This document shows positions 44,035 through 55,492 of a DNA stretch of 64,000 bases, piece by piece; the stretch's first letter is position 1, and the number at the start of each line of letters is the position of its first letter. The DNA is taken from positions 21,265,662-21,329,661 of the forward strand of contig CM057169.1 in NCBI GenBank assembly GCA_029962745.1. Direction: 5' to 3'. This DNA comes from Echinometra lucunter. Its lineage: Eukaryota > Echinodermata > Echinoidea > Camarodonta > Echinometridae. The notes beneath the pieces were generated by a model. That model did no database searches and had not been told where the DNA came from. It was given only the letters and a program-made list of their open reading frames with translations. A program made the translations under genes and the position numbers.

Positions 44035-44589
44035 TTAAGTAGGTATACAGGTAGATCGGTATGTTTATTACGGTAACGCGACCACCCATTTGAGTACAGA
44101 TTGCACTTCTAGGAACTTTGTAGCTTTCCCAGGAGTTCACCCAGAGGAAATTGTAATTGTCGGCGTTTTGTACGTCGGCTGCATTATAGACAATTTCTCT
44201 TTCTGTGTGAAGTATCTGCAATTTGGATTTTGAGGATACATATTAGCCTATTAAGTTTATTCGGACCTTGTTTGCTGTGGTCAAAGGCACTCTACCTGTA
44301 ATGATTATATAGGAGGTTCGTTTTCATGGTAGTCATTCCCGCGCCTAGAATGAAGAAAGCTGACATCGGGCCTCGTCTCCCACCCCGCCCCCCCCCCCCC
44401 CCCACCCCCGCGCCCTTAAGACCCACAACAAACAGGTTTACCTGACACAATTACTTACAACGTCGCGGATTTCATCCGAGAGCTCAGCAGCAAATCCATT
44501 CAGAGCTCTTCTGAAGAGATTGCCAACTTTCCACCGGCGATGCGTACGGTAGAGGCGATCTCATCAACGTTGATATTGTCCTGTAAACA

Positions 44590-45600
44590 TGGTAAAAGTT
44601 ATATTGGGGTGGACAATGATAATTGCTGAACCCCGTCTATGCCGAAAAAAATTGACGAATTGTCATAAATACTTACTTAAGGTATTTTTTCATTTATGCG
44701 ATTGCTTTGTTGGTAAATTAAGTATAAAATACTGACCAACTGGATTACCTTCACTCTGTACCCGTTGATCCGATATTTAAAGAGAGAAGAAGACTTTCGA
44801 CTTTCATTATGAAGGGGCACCTCTTTGCGTCGTACTTCTGTAAACTTAACGCAGTTCAGGTTTAGTGCTGCCTTATTTAAAAAAAAAAAAACATTCAATG
44901 CGATTCAGTCATACTGGGTCTGGAGTCATCCAGGGACCTTTAGTATGAGAGGGCTCCGGTAGTATGAGAGGCTTTGACCAAGAAACCATCCTACTCTTAA
45001 AATGTAATCCTATCACATCGCTCCCATCAGCACTATTATGCACAGGATAACAGAGTGCTTTCTTGCATATTTGTCAATAAAAGCATACTTTACCATGTTT
45101 ACTGAACAGGTAACACTCGAAGGCACATTCATATTTCTAGTCTCACGCAATCTTCACAACCTTAATTTTGAGCAAAGAAATTCTTCAATATTATTAAGTA
45201 ATACGCATAATGAATGTATTTCTGTACAGTTCCTCAACGTCTGAACAGAAGCTTGGCGATTTGCAGACAGATCCGTCATTGAAAGAAACGATTTAAAAAA
45301 AAACATGTGCGTTACTTTATGATACTTTCATGAAACAGTTAAGTTAAGATTATAATTTTAAGGTTGTAAATAGACTAATGGAGAGAGATGACTTAACTCC
45401 AAACAATGTCTATCCTTGCTTTATTTAAGAAATAGAATTGGCAAAATAATACTCAATATTCCGTAAAAAGCAACACATTTCTTCTGGGTAGATTTTACCC
45501 AATATTCGGGTAAGGTATACCTCAGACATTAAAACAAATTGATAACAAATGAATGAAGCTTTGTGGTCCTGGTGAAATGAAATAAAAATGAACTAGAGTT
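44590..45600. other. Gene B intron 1, no further feature
   Basis: AT-rich sequence with no repeat or frame I can support, apart from a short A-run near 44880. Confidence 0.6.
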
Positions 45601-45713
45601 ATTACCTTCAGCTTGATGATGTACTTTCCTGGGATGGGCTCGGAGTTCTGAAGAAGAGGAGCCAGCTCGGCAGTGGCAACAGCCACGAAGAGAAGGGCGA
45701 TGAAAGCACGCAT

Positions 45714-46463
45714 CTTGACTGCGATAGGGGCAAAATATTGGAAATTAAATCCCAATCATAAAATGAATCTACATGCTAAACACTAATGGTACAAGAACTC
45801 ACCTACGCTTCAAAAAAAAAAAAAAATCTGTCCCTCTTTATAGAACCACCAATGCATAAACACATTACCGGCTTAATTGTTAGGGGAAATCATATTCACT
45901 TCACCAATTTTAATTGAAACAATACATGTATTAAAGACATTGGCTAACTTTGTGAGTAGATGATTTAAAAAATTCTCAAAATAAGATGAAACATGTGTAT
46001 GAGTACTTGTATTTGTACTCAAAAACCCTGAAACCAACCATAATTTGGAATGAAAATGTGTAAATTAGACGCAAACGATGATTTTATTATCCTTCGTCTC
46101 ACGAGACAATCACTAAGAGGACCACTTTGCTTGAATTTGAAAATGCCGTTATGTGTCTCCCGCCGCGTGATACGCCAATACACACAATACGGTAAGGTGA
46201 GTCATACGCACATGCGCACTCCTTATGTCTATTCTGTGCAACCGACCCTCGTATATTTTTCAAACATTGGTTCACATTTTTTATATTTAAAAATACTTCT
46301 GTGGATATTATACCCTGAAACTTTCAGACTGGTATTTTTACACTATTACCCTTATGTTTATCCCATTTTCAAGCAACAAAACAAGATTTTAAAAAAATCA
46401 TAACAAAGTTCACCTATATCTTTAAGTACTTTCGCTGTCAGTACAGATATGCTAAATAAACCA
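45714..46463. other. 5'UTR exon end and intron of gene B
   Basis: On the minus strand TATCGCAG ends at 45719 and the leader TCAAG precedes the start codon, as in genes A and C. The intron extends to the donor at 46511-46518. No repeat or other gene is evident. Confidence 0.65.
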
Positions 46464-46518
46464 CCCGATTCTTCAGAAGAATAATTGACATCCTGTCCAG
46501 CGTATCTGACCAACTTAC

Positions 46519-46705
46519 CAGATTCTGTAGGGCTCTGAAGAGTGATGATCTCAAGGGAAGCTTCTGTAGAGTGGTGATCTAATAGAGAACTGATCAGATC
46601 TGGTGATGGGCTAGGTTAGATGTGCAGTATTTAAGTCTTTTTGGAAGAAACAGATGGAACTTTCCCGAGGATCGTGTGAAGCAGCGTTTTGGGGACAAAC
46701 ATTAG
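46519..46705 (-). promoter_or_regulatory. Promoter and untranslated first exon of gene B
   Basis: On the minus strand: CTCGGGAAAGTTCCATCTG, TATA-like GACTTAAATAC (about 46627-46637), likely start near 46605, exon end ACAGAATCTG at 46519 and donor GTAAGT. Nearly identical to the X module at 55-240; the upstream CTCGGGAAAG and the exon end also match A and C. Confidence 0.7.
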
Positions 46706-48181
46706 GTGCAACTCTGTACCAGTTTGTACCTCTTCATCTGTAATGGTCCGTACTGATACAAGTCTTTCAGTATGTTATTGTTCGTAATTATTTTTGTTTT
46801 TCTCTCCCCTCTCTCTCTCCATTTCTCTTATCATTTTATTCCTATTGTCTAATTCCTTATCTTTATTAGTGGAATTGTTCTGCAAAGCAGCGTAGACGCA
46901 ATTCTGTACAAGGATGTACTAGTCCCGTACGAAGAAAAATGTGGTTCGATTTATTCGTTCTCTTATGAACGGCAATTCATACAGTGTGATTCAAAAAAAG
47001 GAAAGCTGAAGTCAACACTAAATATTGTGTTATAATAAGTTCATTTGGATAGTTGAATATATCCGCACTGTAGCCTGTCATGCTTTCTTTGATTTGACAT
47101 CTTAATCTGACCATGAAAAGCTGGACAGTTGCTCTCCACCCCCCCCCCCCCCCATTATTCCTGTAAATTGTGCCTGTACTCAAGTTTTGAATGAAATGGA
47201 TGGTTTGGTTTGGTTGGTTTTGGTTGATTATTTTGATTGGTAGATTTGATTGGATGATTATTGTCCCGTTCCAAATGAATGCATTCATACGTAATCACGG
47301 TAATGAAATTTTCAAACCACATTTCATCTCAAATTTGAAACAATGGCATTTTGACATGCATTTTGAAATTAGCCAGTGCTCAGTCATCCAAAATCAGTTT
47401 TGGTGAACATGGAATAAAAATAAGAAGACATTCTTGATTAACCATTAAACCATTTTAACTTATTTCAGCACATCTTCTTGCTTTTAAAAGAAATTTACTT
47501 TGTAATTTCTTAAAATTGGGTTTCTTTTTTATTGGGTCGCACTGTACATTCAATACATCTCTCTCTTTCTCTCTCTTCCTTTTTCTTTTCCTTCCTCTTT
47601 TATTTCTATTGTCTCACTCATTATTTTCATTATATAATCGTCTGCGCAAAAGCTGCGTAGATGTAGATCCGTACCAGGTCGTAACAGTCTTATATTGAGA
47701 AAAATAAGGTTCAAGAAACTTCGATTTTTAATTCTTTTAATTAGTCCTAAAAGAATTTTAAAAAATACAAAGTTTATATCAATTTTCATTTCTTCATTTA
47801 TTTCTATTATCTCATTCATTATATATTTATTAGCATAATTATTCTGCAAAGCTGCGTAGATGCAGCTCCGTACCAGGACGTACCAGTCTTATAATGAGAA
47901 AAATTTAGGTTCAAGAAACTTCGATTTCATTCTGTTATTTAGTCCTAAAAAGAATAGAAAAAATACAATTTATATCAATTTTCATATAATAGATACAGGT
48001 CGGTACCTGGATGTAACCCCCTCTAATGAGACAAATGTATTCCAAATAAACTCTTAAAGGTCAACAAAATATGTTTTTAGGAAACATGTTATGGTTATGT
48101 ATCACTGGTTACACTGGTCTTATCCTCATTAAGTGTGTAAACTTCCAGAGCAGATTGTGACATTTTGTAACCACAAGGAAA

Positions 48182-48475
48182 ATGGGTTATAGAGATGCTG
48201 TGGATCAGTGCATAATTCGCCGGAATGTGAAACAGGAGGTCTGCGGTTCGAATCCCACCGCGGCACTAATGCTGTCCCTTTGGCAAGAAATTAATCTACA
48301 TTTGTCACTCTCCATCCAGGTGTAAATGGGTACCGGCACGAAGGAATTCTTTGGATGCTGTGAGCACTGAAATTGGCAGCCTAGATGAGCAGGGGTAATA
48401 TTTGAGAGCCTTGAACACCTTGTTTAGTGGATACTTGCGTTATGTAGATGTCCAGTACTATTGTTATTATCATTA
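48182..48475 (+). repeat. tRNA-headed SINE, duplicate of the 1471 copy
   Basis: Same head, B box (GGTTCGAATCCC) and body as 1471-1745, with an extra ~20-bp segment near its end. Present in both blocks, so it predates the duplication. Confidence 0.7.
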
Positions 48476-48684
48476 TGATTATTATGTTATTATCCTTATC
48501 ATTATTATTATCATGTTATTACTATTATTATTACCATTATTATTATTATCATTATTATTTCCTTTATCCACAACTTGATGTTCTATTGGTATATTAAACA
48601 GCAATGGGACTTCTTCCAGAAATATAGGGTTATCTGTTCTCTATTCTATCAAACAAGTCCTCTTTTCATTGTTCATTTCTCTTT

Positions 48685-49089
48685 CTAGTTCAAGACCTTT
48701 CGTAGGATGTGAGCTGTCCCAAACAAGCTTGCCTTCTGTATCGTTTCAAAGGACACCTCGATTCCTAGATCAGCCAGGAAACTTCTGTGTCTGGCTGTTA
48801 CAGTTCCTAAGGCTCCGATGACTATTGGTACTACCTTCGCCATCACCTTCCATATCCTTTTCAGCTCCCATGCCAGGTCGTTATACTTCTGTATTTTTTC
48901 CTCCTCTTTACGCCAAGCTCTGCAGTCTCCTGGAATCGCAATATCTATGATGAGACATTCTTTCTCCTTCTTTTTTAAGAGAACGACGTCTAGTCGTCTA
49001 GCTTGAATAACCTTGTCTGTCTGGATATTAAAATCCAATAAGAGTTTAACATCATCGTTCTCTGCGACAGGCTCTGCCCGAAATTTCAT
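48685..49089 (-). pseudogene. C-terminal fragment of a non-LTR retrotransposon polyprotein
   Basis: A 134-codon open frame includes DFNIQTDKVIQARRLDVV, ECLIIDIAIPGDCR, KYNDLAWELKRIWK and VIPIVIGALGTVTARH, then ASLFGTAHILRKVLN before the stop. This block is familiar from the C-terminal end of RT-bearing proteins in many invertebrates. The D...(I/V)D(I/V)A spacing hints at a nuclease-like fold (inference). No RT domain is present, so it is a 5'-truncated insertion. The equivalent place in the left block (near 1750-1810) lacks it. Confidence 0.7.
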
Positions 49090-49109
49090 TGGTCTTGCAT
49101 CATTTTAGC

Positions 49110-49530
49110 CCATTCCATTATTATTATTATCATTATTATTATTATCATTATTATTTTTATTATCATTATCATTATTATTATCATTATTATTATTATCATC
49201 ATTATCATAATAATAATGATAATAATAATAATGATAATTATTATTATCATTATTATTATTATCATTATTATTATTATCATTATTATTATGATTATGATTA
49301 TTATTATTATCATTATTATTATCATTATTATTATTATTATTATCATTATTATTATTGTTGTTGTTATTATTGTTGTTATTGTCGTTATCATTATTATTAT
49401 CATTATTATTATGATTATGATTATTATTATTATCATTATTATTATCATTATTATTATTATTATCATTCTTATTATTGTTGTTGTTGTTATTATTGTTGTT
49501 ATTGTCGTTATCATTGTTATTATTATTATT
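49110..49530. repeat. ATT/ATC/GTT microsatellite
   Basis: Trinucleotide run with an internal higher-order duplication (TTGTTGTTATTGTTGTTATTG at two places). Frames of poly-Ile or poly-Tyr across it are artefacts. Confidence 0.92.
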
Positions 49531-50187
49531 ATCAGCAATACGTTATGGTTTACATTAGATTGGATTGGAGCAATGTGTATTTCCACTTTTGCATCCATTT
49601 CTACTTTTGCATCCATTTCTTAAAAATTATTATGTACAGGTGTTGTGGTCTACAGCGCCCCCCCCCCAAAAAAAAAAAATGTCCCTCTGATTGAGCGCTA
49701 AATTAATTCTAAGTCCCAATTTGATCTTCATATTTCTAACGCCCATTTAATCCTGACCTTATGAGAAAATTTCATTGGTCTCGCATCATTGGTTTTGAAC
49801 AGAGAGTCCGTTATGTAACAGCAGTGCATTTCAGCCCATTCCAAGTTTGCAGTGCTGTAATTTTCTGCACTGTCTTTATGTTTTCAATCAACTGTAGTGC
49901 TTTTGCCTTCTCTGCTCCCTTTCATTTTAAAGTTTTGTTTGACAGAGAACATTTTGTAGATGTTTGGACTTTCATCATCAGTGGTGTCTAAGAGTAAAGC
50001 ACATCTACCAACTCTCATAGTGCAAAATCTTTGTCGGGAAGGAGGACCATCCATGTTAACGTTTGCTGTCTCCTTTCCAGGCAGCCAAGTTTTGCACTCT
50101 GGGAGTATGTTTTTTTGTCTGTTATCATTGACTTTCTGTTGTATATCTTCATGTATTTTTTTACTGTTTTGAAATGGCCAAATAAAT

Positions 50188-50203
50188 ACTACTACTACCA
50201 CTA

Positions 50204-50252
<49 letters not shown>

Positions 50253-50275
50253 CACTACTACTACTACTACCACTA

Positions 50276-50335
<60 letters not shown>

Positions 50336-50374
50336 GCACTACTACTACTACCACTACTACCACTACTACCACTA

Positions 50375-50425
<51 letters not shown>

Positions 50426-50444
50426 GTTACCACTACTACCACTA

Positions 50445-50497
<53 letters not shown>

Positions 50498-50552
50498 GCT
50501 GCTGCTGCTACTACTACTACTACTACTACTGCTACTACTGCTACTACTGCTG

Positions 50553-50587
<35 letters not shown>

Positions 50588-50618
50588 GCTACTACTGCTA
50601 CTACTGCTACTACTGCTG

Positions 50619-50665
<47 letters not shown>
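50188..50665. repeat. (CTA)n/(CCA)n/(CTG) microsatellite, ~480 bp
   Basis: Almost pure CTA units with interspersed CCA and CTG, lying inside the Tc1-like element. It may be unstable and hard to assemble. Confidence 0.95.
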
Positions 50666-50666
<1 letters not shown>

Positions 50667-51005
50667 TGTTGAGACAATAAAGAAAAAGAAATATGAACAG
50701 GTGTTTTGAGCTCTGCGAGTTCAAAACTGATGAAATTTACATAAAAATGCTACTACAGAAATCAAAACAAGGTTTTAAGATTTATGGAAGAGCTTTAGCA
50801 GTGTTAAGGAAGGAAACAAGAATGTAAGAAATGAACAGATGTCCAGCTTAATTAGAAATTTAAATTCAGAAATTAAAGTAAGAATGAAATGAACAGATTT
50901 TTGTTCCTTTCATGTCTTGTCTTTCTTTCATAGTTAATCTAGTTGGGTGGAAGATTTGGTCAGCTTTTAGTTAATTTGTCATATTGACTTTTGACTGATT
51001 TCAGT

Positions 51006-51190
51006 ATGGTTGATCAACAGCTTACTGCCCGTCAAAGGGCTTTCCTTGTTTTTAAGTATGAGCAAACGCACAGCCTCCTTACCACTCAACGTGCATTTCA
51101 AAGGTGATACCCAGATCAGCTACCACCATGCACCAAGACGATCAAGAGGAACTACCTGAAGTATCAAGAGTTTGGCTGTACATTCGATCG
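51006..51190 (+). pseudogene. Decayed N-terminal helix-turn-helix of a transposase
   Basis: The frame starts MVDQQLTARQRAFLVFKYEQ and continues through RAFQR to a TGA, after which the same frame reads YPDQLPPCTKTIKRNYLKYQ. The pattern (LT..QRAF....Y, RAFQ.R.P, P....I......Y..G) fits the helix-turn-helix domain found at the N-terminus of Tc1/IS630-type transposases (inference from pattern). The TGA could be a CGA-to-TGA transition. No DDE domain follows before the right inverted repeat. Confidence 0.55.
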
Positions 51191-51512
51191 TACTTTACAT
51201 CTACAAAAATGTTCTCTGTTAAACAAAACTTTAAAATAAAAGGGAGCAGAGAAGGCAAAAGCACTACAGTTGATTGAATACATAAAGACAGTGCAGAATT
51301 GTAGCACTGCAAACTTGGAATGGGCTGGAATGCACTGCTTTTACATAATAGACTCTCTGTTCAAAACCAATGATGCGAGACCGATGAAATTTTCTCATAA
51401 GTTACAGGATTAAATGGGCTTTCAAGATATGAAGATCAAATAGGGACGAATATTATATTTTAGAATTAATTTAGCGCTCAATCAGAGGGACATTTTTTGG
51501 GGGGACGCGCTG

Positions 51513-51890
51513 TATAGTGGATAAATCTCCGGAATGTGAACCACAAGGTGCGGGGTTCGAATCCCTCTTGCAGAACAAAAATCCACAAAAATCTACATTC
51601 GCTACCTCGAAACATGCAGGTGTAAAGTCGGTATCTGGTATTATTTGTTCCTTGAAAACAGTGGCGGCGATTTAATGTGACGAGCGGGGAGAGGGGGGGG
51701 GGGGTTGGACGGAAACACCAAAGGCCAACGACGAAAATCTGTTTCGAGGAGTGGAAGGGGAACGATCGAAATATTTTGCAGAAAATAATCGAGGGGGGAA
51801 AACGTCCCTCCCCCCCCCCCCGGGATCGGCGCCTATGCCTTGAAAGCACTAAGCGCTACGATAGCCGGAACTACAGCCAGAGCTAAATAA
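51513..51890 (+). repeat. tRNA-headed SINE interrupted by a hAT-like MITE
   Basis: Head GTGGATAAATCTCCGG with B box GGGGTTCGAATCCC, the paralogue of 1913-2110. Its body is split by the insertion at 51659-51837. Confidence 0.6.
51659..51837. mobile_element. Small hAT-like MITE
   Basis: CAGTGGCGGCGATTTAA and GGATCGGCGCCTATG are inverted ends with inner G and C runs. CCTTGAAA occurs at 51650-51657 and 51838-51845, an 8-bp duplication offset by one A on the left. The left block (near 2068-2075) is empty. Confidence 0.7.
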
Positions 51891-52109
51891 AAAGGACGTA
51901 TACGAAAGAAAGGAAAGGAACGCTCATGTGACTGAAATTGTGAAGAAAACACAGAAAATTATTCTCGTTACTTAGATTTTAAAAAAAGAAGCTAACAACC
52001 CACTTGTTCGTGATCTATTAACCATATTTACTGAACATTCAAGACCAATTTTAATAGTACTATGTACCTCTTTTTTCAGCATGTTTGACTAATTAATGAC
52101 AGAAGGTAT

Positions 52110-52790
52110 ACTCTCTCTCTCTCTCTCTCTCTCCTGTATATCCATCTAAACTCTTCAGCTTTCTTTAATTCTCCATTGAAATCTCTCTCTCCCTATTACT
52201 TATTTTATTTATTCCTTCTCTCCCTCCTAGTATTGTCGTCTAGGGTATTTCTGTCCCTCCTGTCTTTGTTTTTTTTTTTTTTTTACAGTGCATCAATCAG
52301 ATCAGGGGGGGTGTAACATAAAAAAATACAACCAATCTTGATATTGTATTCATATCAATTGTAAGTCTATGGCAAACCATGTACTAAAGAGATACAATTG
52401 ATTGTAACATTGATTGTATCTCTTTATGTTACAACGCCCCCCCCCCCTCCCGATATGATTAATACGTATGGCCGATCTTCGCCATCCAACAGATGAGACA
52501 CGGGTTCGAACCTGGGTTTGATCAAGGGCAAAGACAAATAGCTGACCGTGTTCTATCCCTCACACACTCAACATACGCACACGCACACACAGGCAACAAA
52601 GCGCGCGCACACACACAGACGCGCACACACACAGACGCCCACACGCATTCTCTAGCTCTGATCATTTCTTATCTCTCTCCTCCCTATCTTATCCTCCTTC
52701 CCTACCCCTCCCCTCTTAGTCTCTCTCTCTCTCTCTCTCTCCCTCCTTATCTCTCTCTGTCTCTCTATCGTCCTCTTTATTGTTTAACAC
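52110..52790. repeat. CT/CA-rich tract with SINE fragment
   Basis: Counterpart of 7270-7800: TC repeats at 52112-52134, a C-run at about 52436-52449, SINE fragment 52465-52545 (CGGGTTCGAACCTGG), CA repeats and CT repeats. A TATGTTAC/TTACAATTGAT inverted pair at about 52310-52435 is present only here. Confidence 0.7.
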
Positions 52791-53005
52791 TAAATGCTTA
52801 ACACTAAACAGCGCACACTTTTCTTACAAGTTATTCTTGCCTTACATTCCATGCCAAAGTGTAGTTCACAATCACAAGGGCTGACATGCGCGATATTTAT
52901 TGATTTGTAAAAATCTGAGAAAGTACGCCCCTATCATGCACCCATAGTAGATATTGGCCCGTGTGTTTTTTTTTAATGAAAAATCTGAAATAATGCATTC
53001 TTTGT

Positions 53006-53036
<31 letters not shown>

Positions 53037-54880
53037 GTCCTCGATCCGGTCATCCGGGATATCGGCCCATGGTTACCTGTCAATATTTGGGTAATGATGA
53101 TATTGCAGGGCCGCCCTCTTCCAAGGGCGGACTAGGTAAGGGGAGTTTGAGAAGGTTTTCCCACGTGCTTGTCATAAAAAAAGGGGGACGGTCATAAAAA
53201 GGCCGGTCAGAACAACAACAAGGAAAAAGACATTTGAAAAACAAAAGGAATACCCGGAAAAAATGATAATAATAACTATAAAAAAGGGGGACATTTTTTC
53301 AAAAGAACGAATAACAACCAAATGCCGATCCATGACCATATGGGCCAGTCAAACAGAAATTTCCCGACCGAATTTCAGTTCTATTCAGCATGTTCAAATT
53401 TAGGGTATTTCGATATTTCACCAACGTTTTCACTCTACACGCAAAGAGTGGTAACCTCTAACACAATAACCCACCTGTATACTGACCCCGATTTTCAAAC
53501 AACGACACCTGTCAGTTCTCAAGATGCTCCAGATATAATGTTTAATTTTCAAACGTTATCATCGAAATATATTAGCGAGAGACATCTCCGGTTGTTATGT
53601 TCAAAGGAGACTTCGCATTATGATCCAAGATTCTGAGCCGCCAGACAGTTTGCACGCTTTTGACACATGCCTCGAGAATGTACAGAATTTGGGACATGAT
53701 TATTCCGGGGGGGGGGGGGGGTAGGGTTGGCGCAGACTAGCTATTTCTTCAAACTCCGCACATCTTCCCTTATTTGCAATTTCGAAGATTTTCATCATGA
53801 AAACATCCCCTAGTAAAACAGAATGATAGTACCCATGGTACTTTGATGGTATGCCGTTAAATTGCCGTGCTATACCATCAAATTATCATCGAATTACAAT
53901 GGGTGCTGTGGTAAATTTTTCAAGAGATATTTTAGCTTGCCCCTTTACAAGATGTTTAAGTATCTTTATCAGTATTTTGTAAATCTACCCTCTCCCTTTT
54001 TCATATTTGTGAAAGGTAATTGTGTTAGCCTTTTCAGTCCTTTTATGTCAATTTCGAAGAGTATCGTGGGTATTAAGGTTCCTTGAAAAAGGATTGATCG
54101 TCAGACTCTCTCACAAATGATGTTACAAGAAACAGCTAGAGTATTCGGCCTGAACAATTATGTGTAGTCTCATATGCATATTTCTGTACTTTTCAACACA
54201 ATGGAGTTGATTTCTAATCAATGTGATGATTTCTAAAACTCAGGGTAAAAACATTTTTTTTTTAAACTTAATCTATCTTTCCAAACTTATTATGAACAGT
54301 TTCTTTCACATTATATTGGGATGATCAGAACTCAAAAGTTTATGTTATCTTTAAACCGACAACTGATGAAACAAAAATTACATTAGGCCTACTCAGTCTG
54401 CCCAAGAATCGGTTTATAATCGGTGTGGATTCGGTAAAATGTGTCAGAGGTTGCCAGTTGCCTTACGCGCCCTTTTCACACGCTTCACATGATGATTAAA
54501 CTATAAAATGTAATAAAAGGCTCTACACAGGATTTTTTTTCGGGGGGGGGTAAGTAAAATGTTCGAATAACTTAACAGGAGAGGGAGTGAAGCAACTAAA
54601 TTGGTCACGAGGGTGCTTTTGCATTTTTTAAATTGGAATTGAATTTGAAGGATCTGGTACACACTTTGAGTGGGTTTCTTGGAAAATTTGGAATAAAAAG
54701 TAAGGCTTGAAAATTTCAAGCCCCCGTTTTATACGGCCATGAATGACAGAGACATCATGAATTCAAAAGTCTACCTTGAGCTACTGCGTGTCGGGCACGT
54801 TGCTATTTTTGCCTAACACGTGCTTCACGTCAACCTCGGGAAAGGTCCATCTGTTCTCTAAAGCGTCTGGCTTGTCACCA

Positions 54881-55050
54881 GGGCACCGTTTCATGAAAGT
54901 TGTCAGCACTGACAAGTTGTCATTCTCTGACAGTTACCATAGTAAAAGTCAGTGACTAGTGCTTCTCAGCCAATCAAAACCAAAGATTTCACTGAAGTTG
55001 TCAGAGAATGATAACTTGTCATTGCTGACAACTTTCATGAAACGGTGCCC
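54881..55050. mobile_element. Fold-back MITE, GTTTCATGAAAG type
   Basis: Ends GGGCACCGTTTCATGAAAG and CTTTCATGAAACGGTGCCC, inner GTTGTCAG/CTGACAAC, core CAGCCAATCAAAACC. Absent from the gene A promoter. Confidence 0.88.
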
Positions 55051-55051
55051 A

Positions 55052-55219
55052 GGGGGTGTTTCATAGAGCTGTTCGTAAGTTACGAACGACTTTACGCACG
55101 ACTGGTAATATGTTCTTGTGCTACATGCAAATGATTGAGAATCTGATTAGCAACCAAGAACATGTTCCAGTCTTGCGTAAAGTCGTTCGTAACTTACGAA
55201 CAGCTTTATAAGACCCCCC
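55052..55219. mobile_element. Fold-back MITE, GTTCGTAAGTTACGAAC type
   Basis: Ends GGGGGTGTTTCATAGAGCTG and CAGCTTTATAAGACCCCCC, inner GTAAGTTACGAACGACTTTACG and its complement. It is directly next to the previous fold-back. Confidence 0.85.
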
Positions 55220-55492
55220 TCCCAGATCTTGCCCATCCTCTGACTAGATCATCATTCTGAAGGCCTACCGTAGCTTTCGCCAAGATCATCCCTCGTCACA
55301 GGCCCAGAATCTGGTATTGTATTTTCAATTTCAGTTCCAGTGATCACATTTTTGCTGCCATTTTAAGGTTGTAAGCAGGGGAATTTTCGGTAATGACAAC
55401 AATGTCGATGAATTTGATTTCTTTTGTATTTTTCAACCACTTATCCACGTGTATGTAGAATCGTTTGTCTTTAATAATTTATTACAGTCAAG

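Larger units (their letters stand above)
49653..51512. mobile_element. Tc1/IS630-like DNA transposon with ~310-bp terminal inverted repeats
   Basis: CAGCGCCCCCC at 49653 and GGGGGGACGCGCTG ending at 51512 begin inverted repeats that match for about 310 bp (49653-49965 and 51195-51512), including GTCCCTCTGATTGAGCGCT. TA flanks both ends. The paralogous left block at about 1922-1927 is uninterrupted (GTGGTCTAGTAGATAAG). The interior has a microsatellite (50188-50665) and a decayed helix-turn-helix frame (51006-51190). Confidence 0.8.
46464..55313. repeat. Segmental duplication, right copy (head-to-head spacer B/C)
   Basis: Homologous in order to 1-10009. Private changes here: a local ~190-bp tandem duplication at about 47640-47960, a LINE fragment plus microsatellite at about 48550-49530, a Tc1-like element at 49653-51512, a hAT-like MITE at 51659-51837, and two fold-backs at 54881-55219. 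From 52900 to 54780 it contains only sequence shared with 7880-9830 and no gene. Confidence 0.85.
54790..55313 (+). promoter_or_regulatory. Promoter and first exon of gene C, split by two fold-backs
   Basis: The upstream part (GCACGTTGCTATTTTTGCC, CACGTGCTTCACGTCAACC, CTCGGGAAAGG) ends at TTGTCACCA (54872-54880). The first-exon part resumes at AGATCTTGCCC (55224) and ends CCAGAATCTG at 55313 before a GT donor. In gene A the two parts are contiguous (TTGTCACCAGATCTTG). The insertion falls at about the inferred transcription start. The following intron is only 174 bp (55314-55487). Confidence 0.65.

Noticed and set aside
49089..49694. Long open frames of poly-Ile, poly-Tyr, poly-Val or poly-Ser (49089-49694, 49884-50724 and 18894-19208)
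   Set aside because: They are translations of trinucleotide microsatellites with no stop codon in the unit, not genes.
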